Source: JAADHY01 sp964428935 (GTDB lineage: Bacteria > Planctomycetota > Planctomycetia > Planctomycetales > Planctomycetaceae). From it: a DNA stretch of 64,000 nucleotides. Below are positions 10,801 through 19,190 of this stretch, in pieces. The DNA lies in the NCBI GenBank assembly GCA_964428935.1, contig CAYSAG010000001.1:8065-72064 (forward strand), written 5' to 3'. Within the stretch, counting starts at the first letter, position 1, and every line of letters starts with the position of its first letter. The notes under the pieces were generated by a model. That model worked only from the letters and a program-made list of their open reading frames with translations, had not been told where the DNA came from and searched no databases. A program made the position numbers and the translations under genes.

Positions 10801-11649
10801 GCAGCTCTCGGACAGGTCCGGCTGACTCTGCAAGGCGGCTACGGCAACGACACGTTGGACGGCAGCCAAGGAACCGACACGCTCGACGGCGGCGGCGGCA
10901 ACGACTCGCTCACCGGCGGCGACGCCAGCGAGTCCCTGCTGGGCGGTGACGGACAGGACACGCTCAGCGGCCAAGGCGGTGACGACACGGCCGACGGCGG
11001 TGCTGGCAACGACTCGGTCCTCGGCGGCGACGGCAACGACTCGCTTCTGGGCGGCGACGGCAACGACTGGCTGGACGGCCAGGAAGGCAACGACTGGGCC
11101 GACGGCGACGCGGGCGACGACACGCTGAGCGGCGGCGCCGGCACCAGCACCGCCGACGCCGACACCCTGCTCGGCAACGCCGGCTCCGACTACCTCTTCG
11201 GCGGCCGCGGCAACGACTCGCTCGACGGCGGCATGAACGACGACTACCTGAAGGGCCAGGGCGGACACGACACGGTCGACGGCGGCGAAGGCAACGACAC
11301 CGTCTTCGGAAACATTGGCAACGACCTGCTCCGAGGCGGTGACGGCAACGACTGGCTCGACGCCGGCGACGGCCAAAACTCCGTCTCGGGCAACGACGGC
11401 GACGACACCGTCCTGGGCGGCCAAGACGACGAAACGCTGCTCGGCGGTGACGGCAACGACCTGGTCTTCGGCAACCTGGGCGACGACGTCGTGCTCGGAG
11501 GCAACGGCAACGACTACGTCAAAGGCCAAGCCGGTCGCGACACCTTGGCCGGCAACGACGGCGACGACACCCTCGTCGGCAGCCCGGGCGAAATCGACGA
11601 GTCGTTCACTCTGCCAGACAGCCTGCTGGCCGACCTGAACGAGCTGTGA
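7834..11649 (+). CDS. Large secreted RTX-type calcium-binding repeat protein with planctomycete LEDRTLLS motif
   Basis: 1271 residues from GTG 7834, chosen over TTG 7804 because GGAGA stands seven bases before the GTG. An Arg-rich N-terminus leads to LEDRTLLS at residues 33-40, the planctomycete LEPR-XLL-type export-associated motif. Then come an RTX block of GGxGxDxLxG nonapeptides (about 127-313), a propeller-like domain of IDPVTG / LDPATG repeats (about 315-560), a PPC-like beta domain opening ESEPNN (about 566-720), a second RTX block (about 741-885), a linker and a third block (about 1005-1253). RTX repeats bind calcium and fold outside the cell. No catalytic domain is visible, and no ABC exporter (type I) genes adjoin. 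A surface or adhesive role is inferred. Confidence 0.85.
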   Translation: MRLSDWLQGLRRNRRSKPRARRPQASRPPAELLEDRTLLSVTSTFLQPAGELSIVADGGESIAVGSTAGATPLVQVLVDGVVDSSLPDIPAASVQTILVRGGELANVIDLSGVHSSVFTGLTRIEVYAGNGDDQILGTDDPALVDQLDAGHGDDTVWAFQGDDVVDGGDGNDLLDAGAGADSVFGNDGNDTLLGSTGNDTLDGGDGNDSLSGLDGTDSLLGGDGDDTLFGGAGDDTLGAGAGNDQLVGEDGSDLLAGDIGDDSLFGDSDDTTVAGDGSDTLLGNSGNDQLFGGGGSDYLNGGSGNDSLTTGTDSGGVVAQSRLFVVAADGSNTIVEIDPVTGAHLNSFAAPEPVSAGPDGLAFDGTTLYFLNGFGTDTLYELDPATGSVLDSTPITTGSGNYSGLAVLNGLVYIEDFANNDILVFDPTTNSVVNVLDIDGVNPGVTLSGELAGITDPDRLIATRASGLEVFEIDPTTGQVVSSFAPSTANAGRYIGVAVLDGEIYLSSATSTSVDVFSRSGQFQRSVTVGVGSSALGGDDVPSVVPVTASTPTGGSSVLPGVVLESEPNNSIVTSQNLDNEPWSLSNNFDIGDTLTNTSTTIPHITVFGTGDGSFDYYSFTVSQAGARGIFDIDAGESLTDPSGSLDAELFLFDWSGNLLAQNDDAPTSYGGGGSESIADPYLEYTFSAPGLYVLAVAEFPSSGSFGGVSGNVPDTGDTYTLHISVEGHSVEGGETGPTETLPDTLLGGDGDDWLQAGPTDDLLNGGAGNDSLDAGAGADTLYGDTGADSLSGGDGDDWLYGHGGSDTLDGGSGDDRLYGGSSGRDSLLGGGGSDVLVGSPNDDTLDGGAGNDSLFGSAGADRLLGGEGDDWLKGQGGSHDTLDGGEGLDTLVWNVGAGSDRLVNSGGRDLVEIRGTNGVDTLVVGQSGSALTVSDGTGTARLQGAFGSVWVAAGAGDDVVAVTDLDAVPPISLTVDGQAGNDWLTAAGAALGQVRLTLQGGYGNDTLDGSQGTDTLDGGGGNDSLTGGDASESLLGGDGQDTLSGQGGDDTADGGAGNDSVLGGDGNDSLLGGDGNDWLDGQEGNDWADGDAGDDTLSGGAGTSTADADTLLGNAGSDYLFGGRGNDSLDGGMNDDYLKGQGGHDTVDGGEGNDTVFGNIGNDLLRGGDGNDWLDAGDGQNSVSGNDGDDTVLGGQDDETLLGGDGNDLVFGNLGDDVVLGGNGNDYVKGQAGRDTLAGNDGDDTLVGSPGEIDESFTLPDSLLADLNEL
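8320..8765 (+). repeat. Degenerate tandem repeats encoding RTX nonapeptides, block 1
   Basis: 27-bp-period repeats built on GGC-GAC-GGC-AAC-GAC codons. The periodicity is a coding repeat, with many synonymous changes between units. Confidence 0.8.
10057..10500 (+). repeat. Degenerate tandem repeats encoding RTX nonapeptides, block 2
   Basis: Same 27-bp period as block 1, separated from it by the propeller-like and PPC-like domains. Confidence 0.8.
10840..11590 (+). repeat. Degenerate tandem repeats encoding RTX nonapeptides, block 3
   Basis: The longest block. Units such as GGDGNDWL and GGDGNDSL are close to identical, which suggests recent internal duplication. Confidence 0.8.
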
Positions 11650-12542
11650 GCACGCGAGAAGGGCCGGCCGGAGCAAGCCAGGGTTGAGGGCCGTCGAGCG
11701 GGACGGGGGCGACCGGTCGAAGGGCAGGCGGTCGAACTGGCTCGGTCGCTCGCGACCCACCGCCAACCCAACCGCTCACCGGCGGCCGGGGCCTTCGACT
11801 CGGACGAGCGGCCCACCGGCCCGGTCTTCGCAAACAGGTCAGCTGGTTCGGTCTGTCTGCCCGACGTCGGGCCACCGGCTCGTTCTGCGCAGCCGCTCGT
11901 TCGCTTCTCGGCTGTCGGACTGTCTGGAGCAGACCTTGGCTCACTCGTGTGAGCTCGCGGCGGCCCGGCGCCAACGACCGTCGTCTCGCTGCGGCACTCG
12001 CCGCCGAGCTCGGGCTGGTGCAGCCTCACGCCTCGGTCGAGCGGCCACTGCCCTAAGAAAAAAGCCGTCCCTCCGCCCTTTCTTGCTTTCCTGTCTGGGT
12101 TTGCGCGTTGCCTTCCCACTTTTTCGCCTTTTTCGCTTGCGCCGAATTTGCGGGCTGTGCCGTTTCCGGCACTCCAACAGGAACACTCCGCCAAGAACGT
12201 GTACCGGAGACAACAGAATCATAGTCGGGTTTCCGAAAACAAAGGTGACGCACGTTGTGAGGAAGGTGACGGACGGCCGTCTTAGCCGGCCAAGACGGCA
12301 CGTGCCGTCTGTGACGGAAATCGGGCGTCGCGGCTTGGGCCGCTGGGGTGAGCGGCGCAGGGCCGGTGGGGAACGGGCGGTCGCCCGGTGAAGGGCCCGG
12401 CGGTCGGGCGAGGGACCGGTGGTCGGAACAGCGGCCGCTCCGCGCCCCAGGTCGTGGCGTCGGTCAGGAAGGAGGCTCGGTCAAAGAGGAAAAGCGAGCC
12501 GCACGACGGCCGGTCAGGTTTTCGAGAAGGGAGACGTTTCCA
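11650..12542. other. 893-bp gene-free stretch before the porin
   Basis: No open frame here resembles a protein. The notable element is the set of overlapping inverted repeats at 12276-12310. No U-tailed terminator is seen directly after the RTX gene. Confidence 0.5.
12276..12310. promoter_or_regulatory. Two mutually exclusive hairpins sharing one arm
   Basis: GCCGTCTT (12276-12283) and AAGACGGC (12292-12299) form an 8-bp stem. The same AAGACGGC, read with ACGT and GCCGTCT (12304-12310), is part of an 18-bp perfect palindrome centred on ACGT. The copies lie about 230 bp before the porin start and could be a repeated operator or a switchable RNA fold. Confidence 0.4.
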
Positions 12543-14093
12543 ATGACAGGCAGACGCGTACACAGAAAGGGCAACCTGCTGAAGGTGCTGGCTGCCGCCG
12601 CTCTGGTCACAACGTGGACGCTGGCTCGGGCACCCGCAGAAGAGGCTTGCCAGTCGTCCGCGGCGGAGGAGAACTGTGTCCAACCGTGCGAGGCCGACCA
12701 GTCGTTGCTCGACCAGGCCTTCTCGGTCACTCAGCCGTTGAAGAACGTGCCGCTGGACTTCGTGCCGGGCCTGGACTTGTTGGACGGCTCGACGCTCACG
12801 TTCAGCGGCGACCTGCGACTGCGACTGATGGACGAAGCGGACCGGCTGCGACCGGGGGGGCCGGGACGGAGCAAGTACGAGCTGTGGCGCTGGCGGAACC
12901 GACTGGACTTCCGGGCCGGCCAGCGTTTCCGGTTGTTCGTCGAACTGTTGGACGCGTCGCAGTTCGGTGAAGAATTGCCACCGACGGGCATCGACGTCAA
13001 CCGCTGGAACCTGCAGAACTACTTCGTGGACGTGGCCCTGCTGGAGCGGAACGGTCGGCCGATTACGTTGCGAGTCGGACGGCAAGAACTCGACTACGGC
13101 TCGACGCTGCAAGTCTCGTCACTGGACTGGGCGAACACTCGCCGGAATTTCGAGGGCTTCCGAATCATCAGCCCCGGCGACGTCCTCGACATCGACGCCT
13201 TCGTCACCCGACCGGTCAACACGGCAACCTACCTGAACCCAGCAGCAGTCGGCGAACCGCCGCTGGCCCGCTACGACAACGCTCGTGACGAACCCGACGA
13301 CACACGCTGGTTCAGCGGCATTTACCTGACCTACAAGGGAATCGAGAACAACCTGTTCGACCTCTACTGGTACTGGCTGGAGACGGACAACGAGTTCGAC
13401 GCGGCGTGGGGAGCCGGCTCGGTCGGCGGAGACCGTCACACGTTGGGCCTGCGTTGGCGAACCACGCAACAACTGCTCGACGAGAACGGTGCGGCCTGGT
13501 CGATCTGGAAGCTGGAGGTCGAAGGAGGCTTCCAGTTCGGTAAAGACAACCGCACACTGGCCGACATTACCGCTCGACGAGACGTCTGGGCCGGGTTCTT
13601 CACGACGACGGCCACAGTGACTCTGCCCCAGGCGTTCTGGAGCCCCACGGTGAAGTTTCTGTACTACTGGGCCTCCGGTGACGACGACCCCAACGACAAC
13701 CACGACGGCACCTTCAGCTCGCTGTTCCCATTCGGCCACTTCTACTGGGGAATCATCGACAACGTCACCGGCCAGAACCTGCAGGACATCAGTCTGCAGT
13801 TCGCTTTGAAACCACTGGAGAAACTCACGCTGGCGACCCAACTGCACTGGTTCGACTTGGATTCGCGCTGGGACTACCTCTACAACGTCGCCGGTGTTCC
13901 GCTCGGAACGCCGAACGGCACGGCTGAAATCGGCGAGGAACTGGACCTGATTGCCACCTACCCGATTCACGAAAACCTGGTCGTTCAACTCGGCTACTCG
14001 TGGTTCTGGTACGGCTCGTACGTGGAGTCGCAGCCGAGCCTGCGACGCAACGACGCCAAGCAGTTCTACCTGCAGACGGTGTTGAAGTACTGA
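12543..14093 (+). CDS. Alginate-export-type outer-membrane porin
   Basis: 516 residues from ATG 12543, with AAGGGAG nine bases upstream. The upstream in-frame extension is rejected because the signal peptide begins here (hydrophobic core LAAAALVTTWTLA, likely cleavage after ARA). The mature protein consists of alternating amphipathic strands with many aromatics and ends in a C-terminal aromatic residue (QTVLKY), as outer-membrane barrels do. The body, for example RVGRQELDYGSTL and GFRIISPGDVLDIDAF, matches the alginate export (AlgE/Alginate_exp) family found widely in planctomycetes. The substrate is unknown; alginate is not implied. It stands alone, closed by a strong terminator. Confidence 0.8.
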   Translation: MTGRRVHRKGNLLKVLAAAALVTTWTLARAPAEEACQSSAAEENCVQPCEADQSLLDQAFSVTQPLKNVPLDFVPGLDLLDGSTLTFSGDLRLRLMDEADRLRPGGPGRSKYELWRWRNRLDFRAGQRFRLFVELLDASQFGEELPPTGIDVNRWNLQNYFVDVALLERNGRPITLRVGRQELDYGSTLQVSSLDWANTRRNFEGFRIISPGDVLDIDAFVTRPVNTATYLNPAAVGEPPLARYDNARDEPDDTRWFSGIYLTYKGIENNLFDLYWYWLETDNEFDAAWGAGSVGGDRHTLGLRWRTTQQLLDENGAAWSIWKLEVEGGFQFGKDNRTLADITARRDVWAGFFTTTATVTLPQAFWSPTVKFLYYWASGDDDPNDNHDGTFSSLFPFGHFYWGIIDNVTGQNLQDISLQFALKPLEKLTLATQLHWFDLDSRWDYLYNVAGVPLGTPNGTAEIGEELDLIATYPIHENLVVQLGYSWFWYGSYVESQPSLRRNDAKQFYLQTVLKY

Positions 14094-14237
14094 GCTGCGA
14101 CCGGAGCGAGCAAGTCGAGGCGTCGACCAGCCACGGCTCAGTCGAAAGCCACAGCGCTGGCCGGCCAGGTTCCAGCCAGCTCAGGCCGTTCCCCAAAACG
14201 CGTGCCGTCTCGACCCAAGCTTCTGGCTCCACCAACA

Positions 14238-14276
14238 GTCCCCTCTTCCCCACGGCACGGGGAAAGGGGACTTTTT
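14238..14276 (+). terminator. Strong intrinsic terminator after the porin
   Basis: Stem GTCCCCTCTTCCCC / GGGGAAAGGGGAC (one bulged base), loop ACGGCAC, followed by CTTTTTCTT. It stands 145 bp past the porin stop. Confidence 0.85.
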
Positions 14277-14748
14277 CTTGCCGCACGGTCGACTTGTCGT
14301 TTCGGACCGGGCCGGCAAGACGGTTTGGTCGCGTTCCGATTACCGGTTTGCAGCCAAGCGGTTCCTTCCGGTGTGTTCCGGGCGAGCAGAAAGCCGGAGG
14401 TGACGGGCCGACTTTCGCACCGACTGGACGCTCCTTGTGGGCCGTTTTCGGACCAAGGGCTCGCAAGAGGTCTCAACGTCACGTTCGGTCGACGGAAGTC
14501 ATCACAACGGCACGCGGCGGTCGTGGACGCTCGAGCCCGGGGAAGAAGTGGAGGCTGTCGGGGAATTGGAGGGCCACGCTCCGTCGTGCCCGCCACGAAC
14601 CTCCGCCTCCGTCTTGAGGCAAGCCGACGAGGCACGCCCCAACGCCTCCGAGACGCCCGAGTGCCGAGAAAACGCGGGACGAATTCCCGGACACACTCAA
14701 GAAATTTTTCGGGCTGGCCTCGGAAGGCGGGAAACCGGTCGCGCAAAA

Positions 14749-14761
14749 ACACAATTTGTGT
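14749..14761. promoter_or_regulatory. AT-rich palindrome ACACAA-T-TTGTGT
   Basis: Perfect 6-bp arms in GC-rich surroundings, upstream of the respiratory cluster. It may be a regulator site; the family is unknown. Confidence 0.3.
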
Positions 14762-15055
14762 GCACTGGTTTGTGAGCCCTTTCGGCTACGCGGTGGCGTG
14801 CGTGGTTTCTGGGAGCGAGCCGGTGTCCGGGGGCCGCTGCAGCACCGCTCGTGACCCGCACAGCCGTAACTGCTAGACAGAGGCCGGGCTAGTGGATTCT
14901 CAGTACGGCCGGGCTCGACCTGTGGTCAGCCCACTGTCACGGCGCGCAGTCGGGCTGGCGGAAGGGTGGTGAGACCGGCGGCGAAGAAAAGAAAACTGCA
15001 GTAGACGGGTTTCTTTTAGCCACTTTCAGTCTAAAGACTTGCGACGCAAAAAGAC

Positions 15056-15084
15056 TTGACTCCCAAAGAAGGCTTTGCTAGTCT
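15056..15084 (+). promoter_or_regulatory. Candidate promoter of the respiratory cluster
   Basis: TTGACT (15056-15061) and TAGTCT (15079-15084) are separated by 17 bp; the -10 match is weak. The -35 lies in the second of two direct copies of AAAGACTTG (15033-15041 and 15050-15058), which could be an activator site. The predicted start is about 300 bp before the Rieske gene. Confidence 0.35.
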
Positions 15085-15389
15085 GGTGCAGACTGGCCAC
15101 GCTGCCCGCGTGTCGGTCTGGCGAAAACCAACCACACCTGTTGGAGCAGCAGACGAGAATGAGGCTGGCGGGCCGACGGTTGCAAAACGTCGAGCGGTGG
15201 TGCAAGATGGTCCACCAGTAATTCCTTTCGAGCGGCTCGCTGGCATCGCCCCGGCGAAAAGGAAAGTTCAAAACAACGGCTTCGCTCTGACAACTTCCAA
15301 CCATCCTGTCGGCTTGGCCACTCCGGGCGGAACGGCCCGAGCTTTGGACTCAAAACGTCAAGACAGACGTGTTGAAGGCGGCCGGAACA

Positions 15390-15908
15390 ATGTCCGCAAC
15401 TGACCAAACCCCTCCAGCCCCTGACCGAGCGAACGAGTCGGTCCCGACCGAGCAGCGCCGGTCGTTTCTGTCGTCGGTGTGCATGGCGTTGGGGCTGACC
15501 AGCGCGTACGGCACCTTTTTCGCTTTCGCTGGCCGGTTCCTTCTGCCCCGGCGACGTTCGGACAAGGCTTGGCAATTCGTCACCGACTTGGAGAGTGTTC
15601 GGGTCGGTGAGTCTTTCACCTATTGGTCACCCAATGGGTTGCCCGTGGTCATTAGCCGGGTGTCGGACAGGGGGACGGCGGACGACTTCATTGCTCTCTC
15701 GAGCGTCTGCCCTCACCTCGGTTGCCGCGTTCATTGGGAAGCAGCCGAAAAGCGCTTCGTCTGCCCCTGCCACAACGGCGTGTTCACTCCCGATGGCAAG
15801 GCCATTGCCGGGCCGCCGGCCAAGGCAGGGCAAAGCCTTTCGCGTTTTCCGTTGCTCGTCGACCGCGGGTTGCTCTACATCAAAGTTCACACCAAACCGC
15901 TTGTCTGA
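15390..15908 (+). CDS. Rieske iron-sulfur protein of a cytochrome bc/b6f-type complex
   Basis: 172 residues from ATG 15390; an in-frame GTG at 15369 would add seven. A single N-terminal membrane segment (VCMALGLTSAYGTFFAFAG) anchors the domain outside the membrane. The two cluster-binding boxes are CPHLGCRVHW and CPCHNGVF, giving the Cys-His/Cys-His ligands of a 2Fe-2S Rieske centre, with the usual GPP loop after the second. With the cytochrome b gene 33 bp downstream it forms the core of a quinol-oxidising complex that passes electrons from quinol to periplasmic cytochromes. A c-type cytochrome partner is presumably one of the multihaem proteins that follow. Confidence 0.9.
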   Translation: MSATDQTPPAPDRANESVPTEQRRSFLSSVCMALGLTSAYGTFFAFAGRFLLPRRRSDKAWQFVTDLESVRVGESFTYWSPNGLPVVISRVSDRGTADDFIALSSVCPHLGCRVHWEAAEKRFVCPCHNGVFTPDGKAIAGPPAKAGQSLSRFPLLVDRGLLYIKVHTKPLV

Positions 15909-15941
15909 GGCCGACTGGGCCAGTGAAAGGAAGTAGGCGGC

Positions 15942-16991
15942 ATGGGCAAGTTGTCTGATTGGCTCAGCGAGCGCATTCCCATTTCAACGGCCGATTTGGC
16001 CGAGTTTACCAACGAGCCGGTGCCGAACCACTTGCGACGGTGGTGGTTTTGCTTGGGCGGCACGCCGGCCTACCTGTTTGTCGTGCAAATCGTCACCGGC
16101 ATCCTGCTGGCTTTCTACTACCAACCCGCTCCCCAAACGGCTTACGACTCGGTCCGCCGAATCACAGAAGACGTAACCTTCGGCTGGTACCTGCGCAGTC
16201 TTCACAAGTGGGGCGCCACGCTGATGATCGCTTCGGTCATCCTGCACCAGATGCGGGTTTACTTCACGGCGGCTTACCGGCGTCCCCGCGAGGTGAACTG
16301 GATGATCGGCATGTGCTTGCTGCTTTGCACGCTGGCCGTGGGCTTCACGGGCTACAGCCTGGTGTTCGAGCAGCTGAGCTACTGGGGAGCGACGGTCGGC
16401 GCGAACATCTGCGACACGATTCCCGTCGTGGGTCATTTCCTGAAGCTGCTGCTGTTGGGCGGCGAGGAGTACAACGAGGCCACCTTGCCGCGATTCTTCA
16501 TTCTGCACGCAGCCGTCTTGCCGGTCACCATGATCGTCTTGCTGGTCGCTCACATCGGCCTGGTTCGGCTGCACGGAGTCACGGAGCTGCGGTTCGAAGA
16601 CGAGCCGCCCGACACACCTCGCACTTACAACTTCTTCCCCGACCACTTCTACACCGAGCTGATCATCGGGCTGGTGATCATGGTCATTCTGACCGTCCTG
16701 GCGACGGTGTTGCCGGCGGAAATGGGACCGCGAGCCAATCCGCTGGTCACCCCGGAAGTGATCAAGCCCGAATGGTTCTTTTACGTCACGTTCCGCTGGC
16801 TGAAACTGTTTCCCGCCACCGTGGCCATCCTCAGCGCCGGACTCATCGTTTTCCTGATGATCGTCTGGCCGCTAGTCGACGCGTTGATCTGTCGGCTGAC
16901 CAAGAACGAAGAAGTCAGCTTTTGGATCGGCGTGTTGGGGGTCTTCCTGATTACCGGAATGACGGTCTGGGAGGCCGCGGTGAAACACTGA
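15942..16991 (+). CDS. Cytochrome b6 / subunit IV fusion (quinol-oxidising membrane subunit)
   Basis: 349 residues. The N-terminal b6 part has the four-helix haem core with paired histidines (RSLHKWGATLMIASVILHQMR and FFILHAAVLPVTMIVLLVAHIGLVRLHG). The C-terminal part corresponds to subunit IV, with PEWFFYVTFRWLK, equivalent to the Qo-site PEWY/F motif. Three further helices end the protein. It transfers quinol electrons across the membrane with the adjacent Rieske protein. Its Ile codons are mostly ATC and it has many GATC sites, unlike the Rieske gene just before it, so part of the cluster may have a different history. Confidence 0.92.
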   Translation: MGKLSDWLSERIPISTADLAEFTNEPVPNHLRRWWFCLGGTPAYLFVVQIVTGILLAFYYQPAPQTAYDSVRRITEDVTFGWYLRSLHKWGATLMIASVILHQMRVYFTAAYRRPREVNWMIGMCLLLCTLAVGFTGYSLVFEQLSYWGATVGANICDTIPVVGHFLKLLLLGGEEYNEATLPRFFILHAAVLPVTMIVLLVAHIGLVRLHGVTELRFEDEPPDTPRTYNFFPDHFYTELIIGLVIMVILTVLATVLPAEMGPRANPLVTPEVIKPEWFFYVTFRWLKLFPATVAILSAGLIVFLMIVWPLVDALICRLTKNEEVSFWIGVLGVFLITGMTVWEAAVKH

Positions 16992-17124
16992 CAAACAGCA
17001 AGTGGGTGTGAGCGTCAACCTCGCTGACTTTCTGGTCGGCTAGTGGAGCCGTCCGGTCTGAGGCTGTGGGAGAAACGAGAACCGCAAGAGGCCGCGTCTT
17101 GGGGAATCGGAAGGGTAACTGGGC

Positions 17125-18867
17125 ATGCAACTGACCACGAAACGCTACGTCATTGGTGCGCTAAGTGCGCTGTTCCTGCTGTCGTTGGTGTTCGTGCAGG
17201 CGATGGAAGTGATTCGCAAGCGGGAGGAGGCCGGTCTGGCTGCCCCGCACATCGCCGTGCCGGCAGCGTCGAAGAGCTGTGTCGACTGCCACGGGAACAT
17301 TTCCCCGGGAATCATCCAGCACTGGAAGGGCAGCACACACGCCCGGAAGGGAGTGGGCTGTGTCGACTGTCACCAGGCCAACCAAGAAGACGCCGACGGG
17401 TTCGAGCACTACGGCGCTCGAATCGCGACCATCGTCACGCCCCGAGACTGCTCACGCTGCCACCAGCGAGAGTACCAGGAGTTTGAACGGAGCCACCACG
17501 CCAAGGGCGGCAACATCCTGGCTTCGCTGGACAATTTCCTGGCCGAGACGGTCGAAGGGGCACGCATGACCTTCAACCCGCACTCGCCGACGCCCGGACG
17601 CGGCGACATTCAATCCGCCAACGGCTATGCCAGCGCGTTCCTGGGCTGCCAGCAGTGTCACGGGAGCAAGGTGGCTCTGTTGGCCAAGGACGGCGGAAAA
17701 ATCACCGTCGACGACCTGAAACCCGACGCCAACGGCAAGCCGACCAACCTGGCTGCCCTGGACCGAATCGCCAAGGACGAGAGCGGCCGTCCTCTGTACC
17801 ACCCCGGCACTTGGCCCAACACGGGCATTGGTCGCATCAACCTCGACGGCTCGCTCGGTTCCTGCTCGGCCTGCCACAGCCGACACGACTTCTCGCCGCG
17901 GCGAGCTCGTCAGCCCGAAAACTGCGGCAAGTGCCACCTGGGCCCCGACCACCCGCAGAAGGAAATCTACGAAGAGTCGAAGCACGGCGTGGCGTACCGC
18001 GACCTGCGAGACCAGATGAATTTGGACTCCAAGTCGTGGGTGCTCGGAAAAGACTACTCGGCCGCGCCTACCTGCGCCACCTGCCACATGTCCGGACACA
18101 CGCGGAACGGCGGACGCGTGACGCACGACCCGGGCGAGCGGATTTCGTGGTCGAACCGACCTCCGGTCAGCGTGTGGTTGGACACCGACGCCGAAGGCAA
18201 CATTGTCAAAGAAACCGACCCGGTCAAGCGGCGGAAACTGGTGGCGTTCCCGGCCGAGAAGAAGCGGAACAACATGAAGGACGTGTGCCAGCACTGCCAC
18301 ACGCCGGACTACGTCAACGCGTTCTACAAGCAGTACGACGAGTTGGTCGTTCTGTACAACGAGAAGTTCGGCAAACCAGGGCAGGCCATCATGAACGCCC
18401 TGAAGGAGAACGGGCTGATTACGCCAACCCAGTTTGACGAGGAAATCGAGTGGACGTGGTTCTACTTGTGGCACCACGAGGGGCGGCGAGCTCGACACGG
18501 GGCGTCGATGATGGCGCCGGACTACACGCACTGGCACGGCATGTACGAGGTCGCCGAGCGCTTCTACGAGCAGCTGATTCCACAAGCACTGGAAATCGTG
18601 CGGAAGGCCGTCGAAGAAGGCAAAGCCGCACAGGCGGAGCCGGTGGCCAAGTTGATTGACGAAATCTTGTCGCGGCCGGAGCACGAGTGGAAGTTCAAGG
18701 GGAAGACGCCGGGAGCCGACGCCCTGAAGCTGCTGCACACCCAGCACGCTCAGGCCGACACCTCGAAGCAGTCGCAACCGGCTGCCGGCTCGAACCCCTC
18801 GTCGCCGAAGAAGCCGGCCCAACCGAAGGCCAGTGAGAAAAAGGAGGCCGGCGAGGCGAAGAAGTAG
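17125..18867 (+). CDS. Octahaem cytochrome c of the hydroxylamine oxidoreductase (HAO)-like family
   Basis: 580 residues with an N-terminal signal anchor. Eight CxxCH haem sites begin near residues 52, 79, 109, 175, 247, 267, 316 and 388, the HAO-family number and approximate spacing. After the last haem comes APDYTHWHGMYEVAERFY, the segment where HAO enzymes carry the Tyr that cross-links the P460 haem; a Tyr is present near residue 465. HAO relatives either oxidise hydroxylamine (or hydrazine) or, without the cross-link, reduce nitrite to ammonia. Between a Rieske/b complex and NapA, nitrite or hydroxylamine reduction seems more likely; this is inference. The C-terminal 60 residues are a Lys/Pro/Ser-rich tail. 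SD AAGGG stands nine bases from the ATG. Confidence 0.8.
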   Translation: MQLTTKRYVIGALSALFLLSLVFVQAMEVIRKREEAGLAAPHIAVPAASKSCVDCHGNISPGIIQHWKGSTHARKGVGCVDCHQANQEDADGFEHYGARIATIVTPRDCSRCHQREYQEFERSHHAKGGNILASLDNFLAETVEGARMTFNPHSPTPGRGDIQSANGYASAFLGCQQCHGSKVALLAKDGGKITVDDLKPDANGKPTNLAALDRIAKDESGRPLYHPGTWPNTGIGRINLDGSLGSCSACHSRHDFSPRRARQPENCGKCHLGPDHPQKEIYEESKHGVAYRDLRDQMNLDSKSWVLGKDYSAAPTCATCHMSGHTRNGGRVTHDPGERISWSNRPPVSVWLDTDAEGNIVKETDPVKRRKLVAFPAEKKRNNMKDVCQHCHTPDYVNAFYKQYDELVVLYNEKFGKPGQAIMNALKENGLITPTQFDEEIEWTWFYLWHHEGRRARHGASMMAPDYTHWHGMYEVAERFYEQLIPQALEIVRKAVEEGKAAQAEPVAKLIDEILSRPEHEWKFKGKTPGADALKLLHTQHAQADTSKQSQPAAGSNPSSPKKPAQPKASEKKEAGEAKK

Positions 18868-19190
18868 CGTGGAAGCCAGCCGAGGCCGGCTGAGCGGCCC
18901 CGACCGCCTCAGCCGCCCCGCCAGGCAGCTCAAACCGACCAGACGCTTCCTTCAACCGAAGGCGGCGCTTCGCAAAGAAAAAGGTCTGGAAGAGCGAGGC
19001 CGCGACGAGCGGCTGGTGGTGAGAAGTCGGTCGTTTGGCGCTTGCAGGTCAAGCGAAGTCCGCTTCCGGGACGCCGGCTGTGAAACACTCGCGGCTGGCA
19101 ACGGACGTGAGTCGAGAAATGCAAGACCGTCTCAGCTGGTGCTGAAGCGGAGCCGTGGTCACCGTCGGACAAGAGCAAAGGAACAGAGCC
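18868..19190. other. 323-bp gap inside the respiratory cluster
   Basis: No gene or clear terminator. NapA could have its own promoter here, but none is convincing. Confidence 0.4.
19177..19182 (+). promoter_or_regulatory. Shine-Dalgarno site setting the napA GTG start
   Basis: AAAGGA eight bases before GTG 19191. It places the start directly before the twin-arginine signal. Confidence 0.65.

Larger units (their letters stand above)
14094..15389. other. 1.3-kb gene-free region before the respiratory cluster
   Basis: It holds the porin terminator, a 13-bp palindrome at 14749-14761 and a candidate promoter near 15056. No open frame here has protein-like composition. Confidence 0.5.

Noticed and set aside
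8320..11590. CRISPR-like or satellite DNA repeats
   Set aside because: The 27-bp period is in frame and encodes GGxGxDxLx nonapeptides, so it is a coding repeat.
10627..11766. 379-codon antisense frame
   Set aside because: Same cause: the reverse complement of RTX repeat codons lacks stops.
17125..18867. Anammox hydrazine dehydrogenase
   Set aside because: Eight haems fit the family, but no hydrazine synthase genes are nearby and the context is nitrate reduction.
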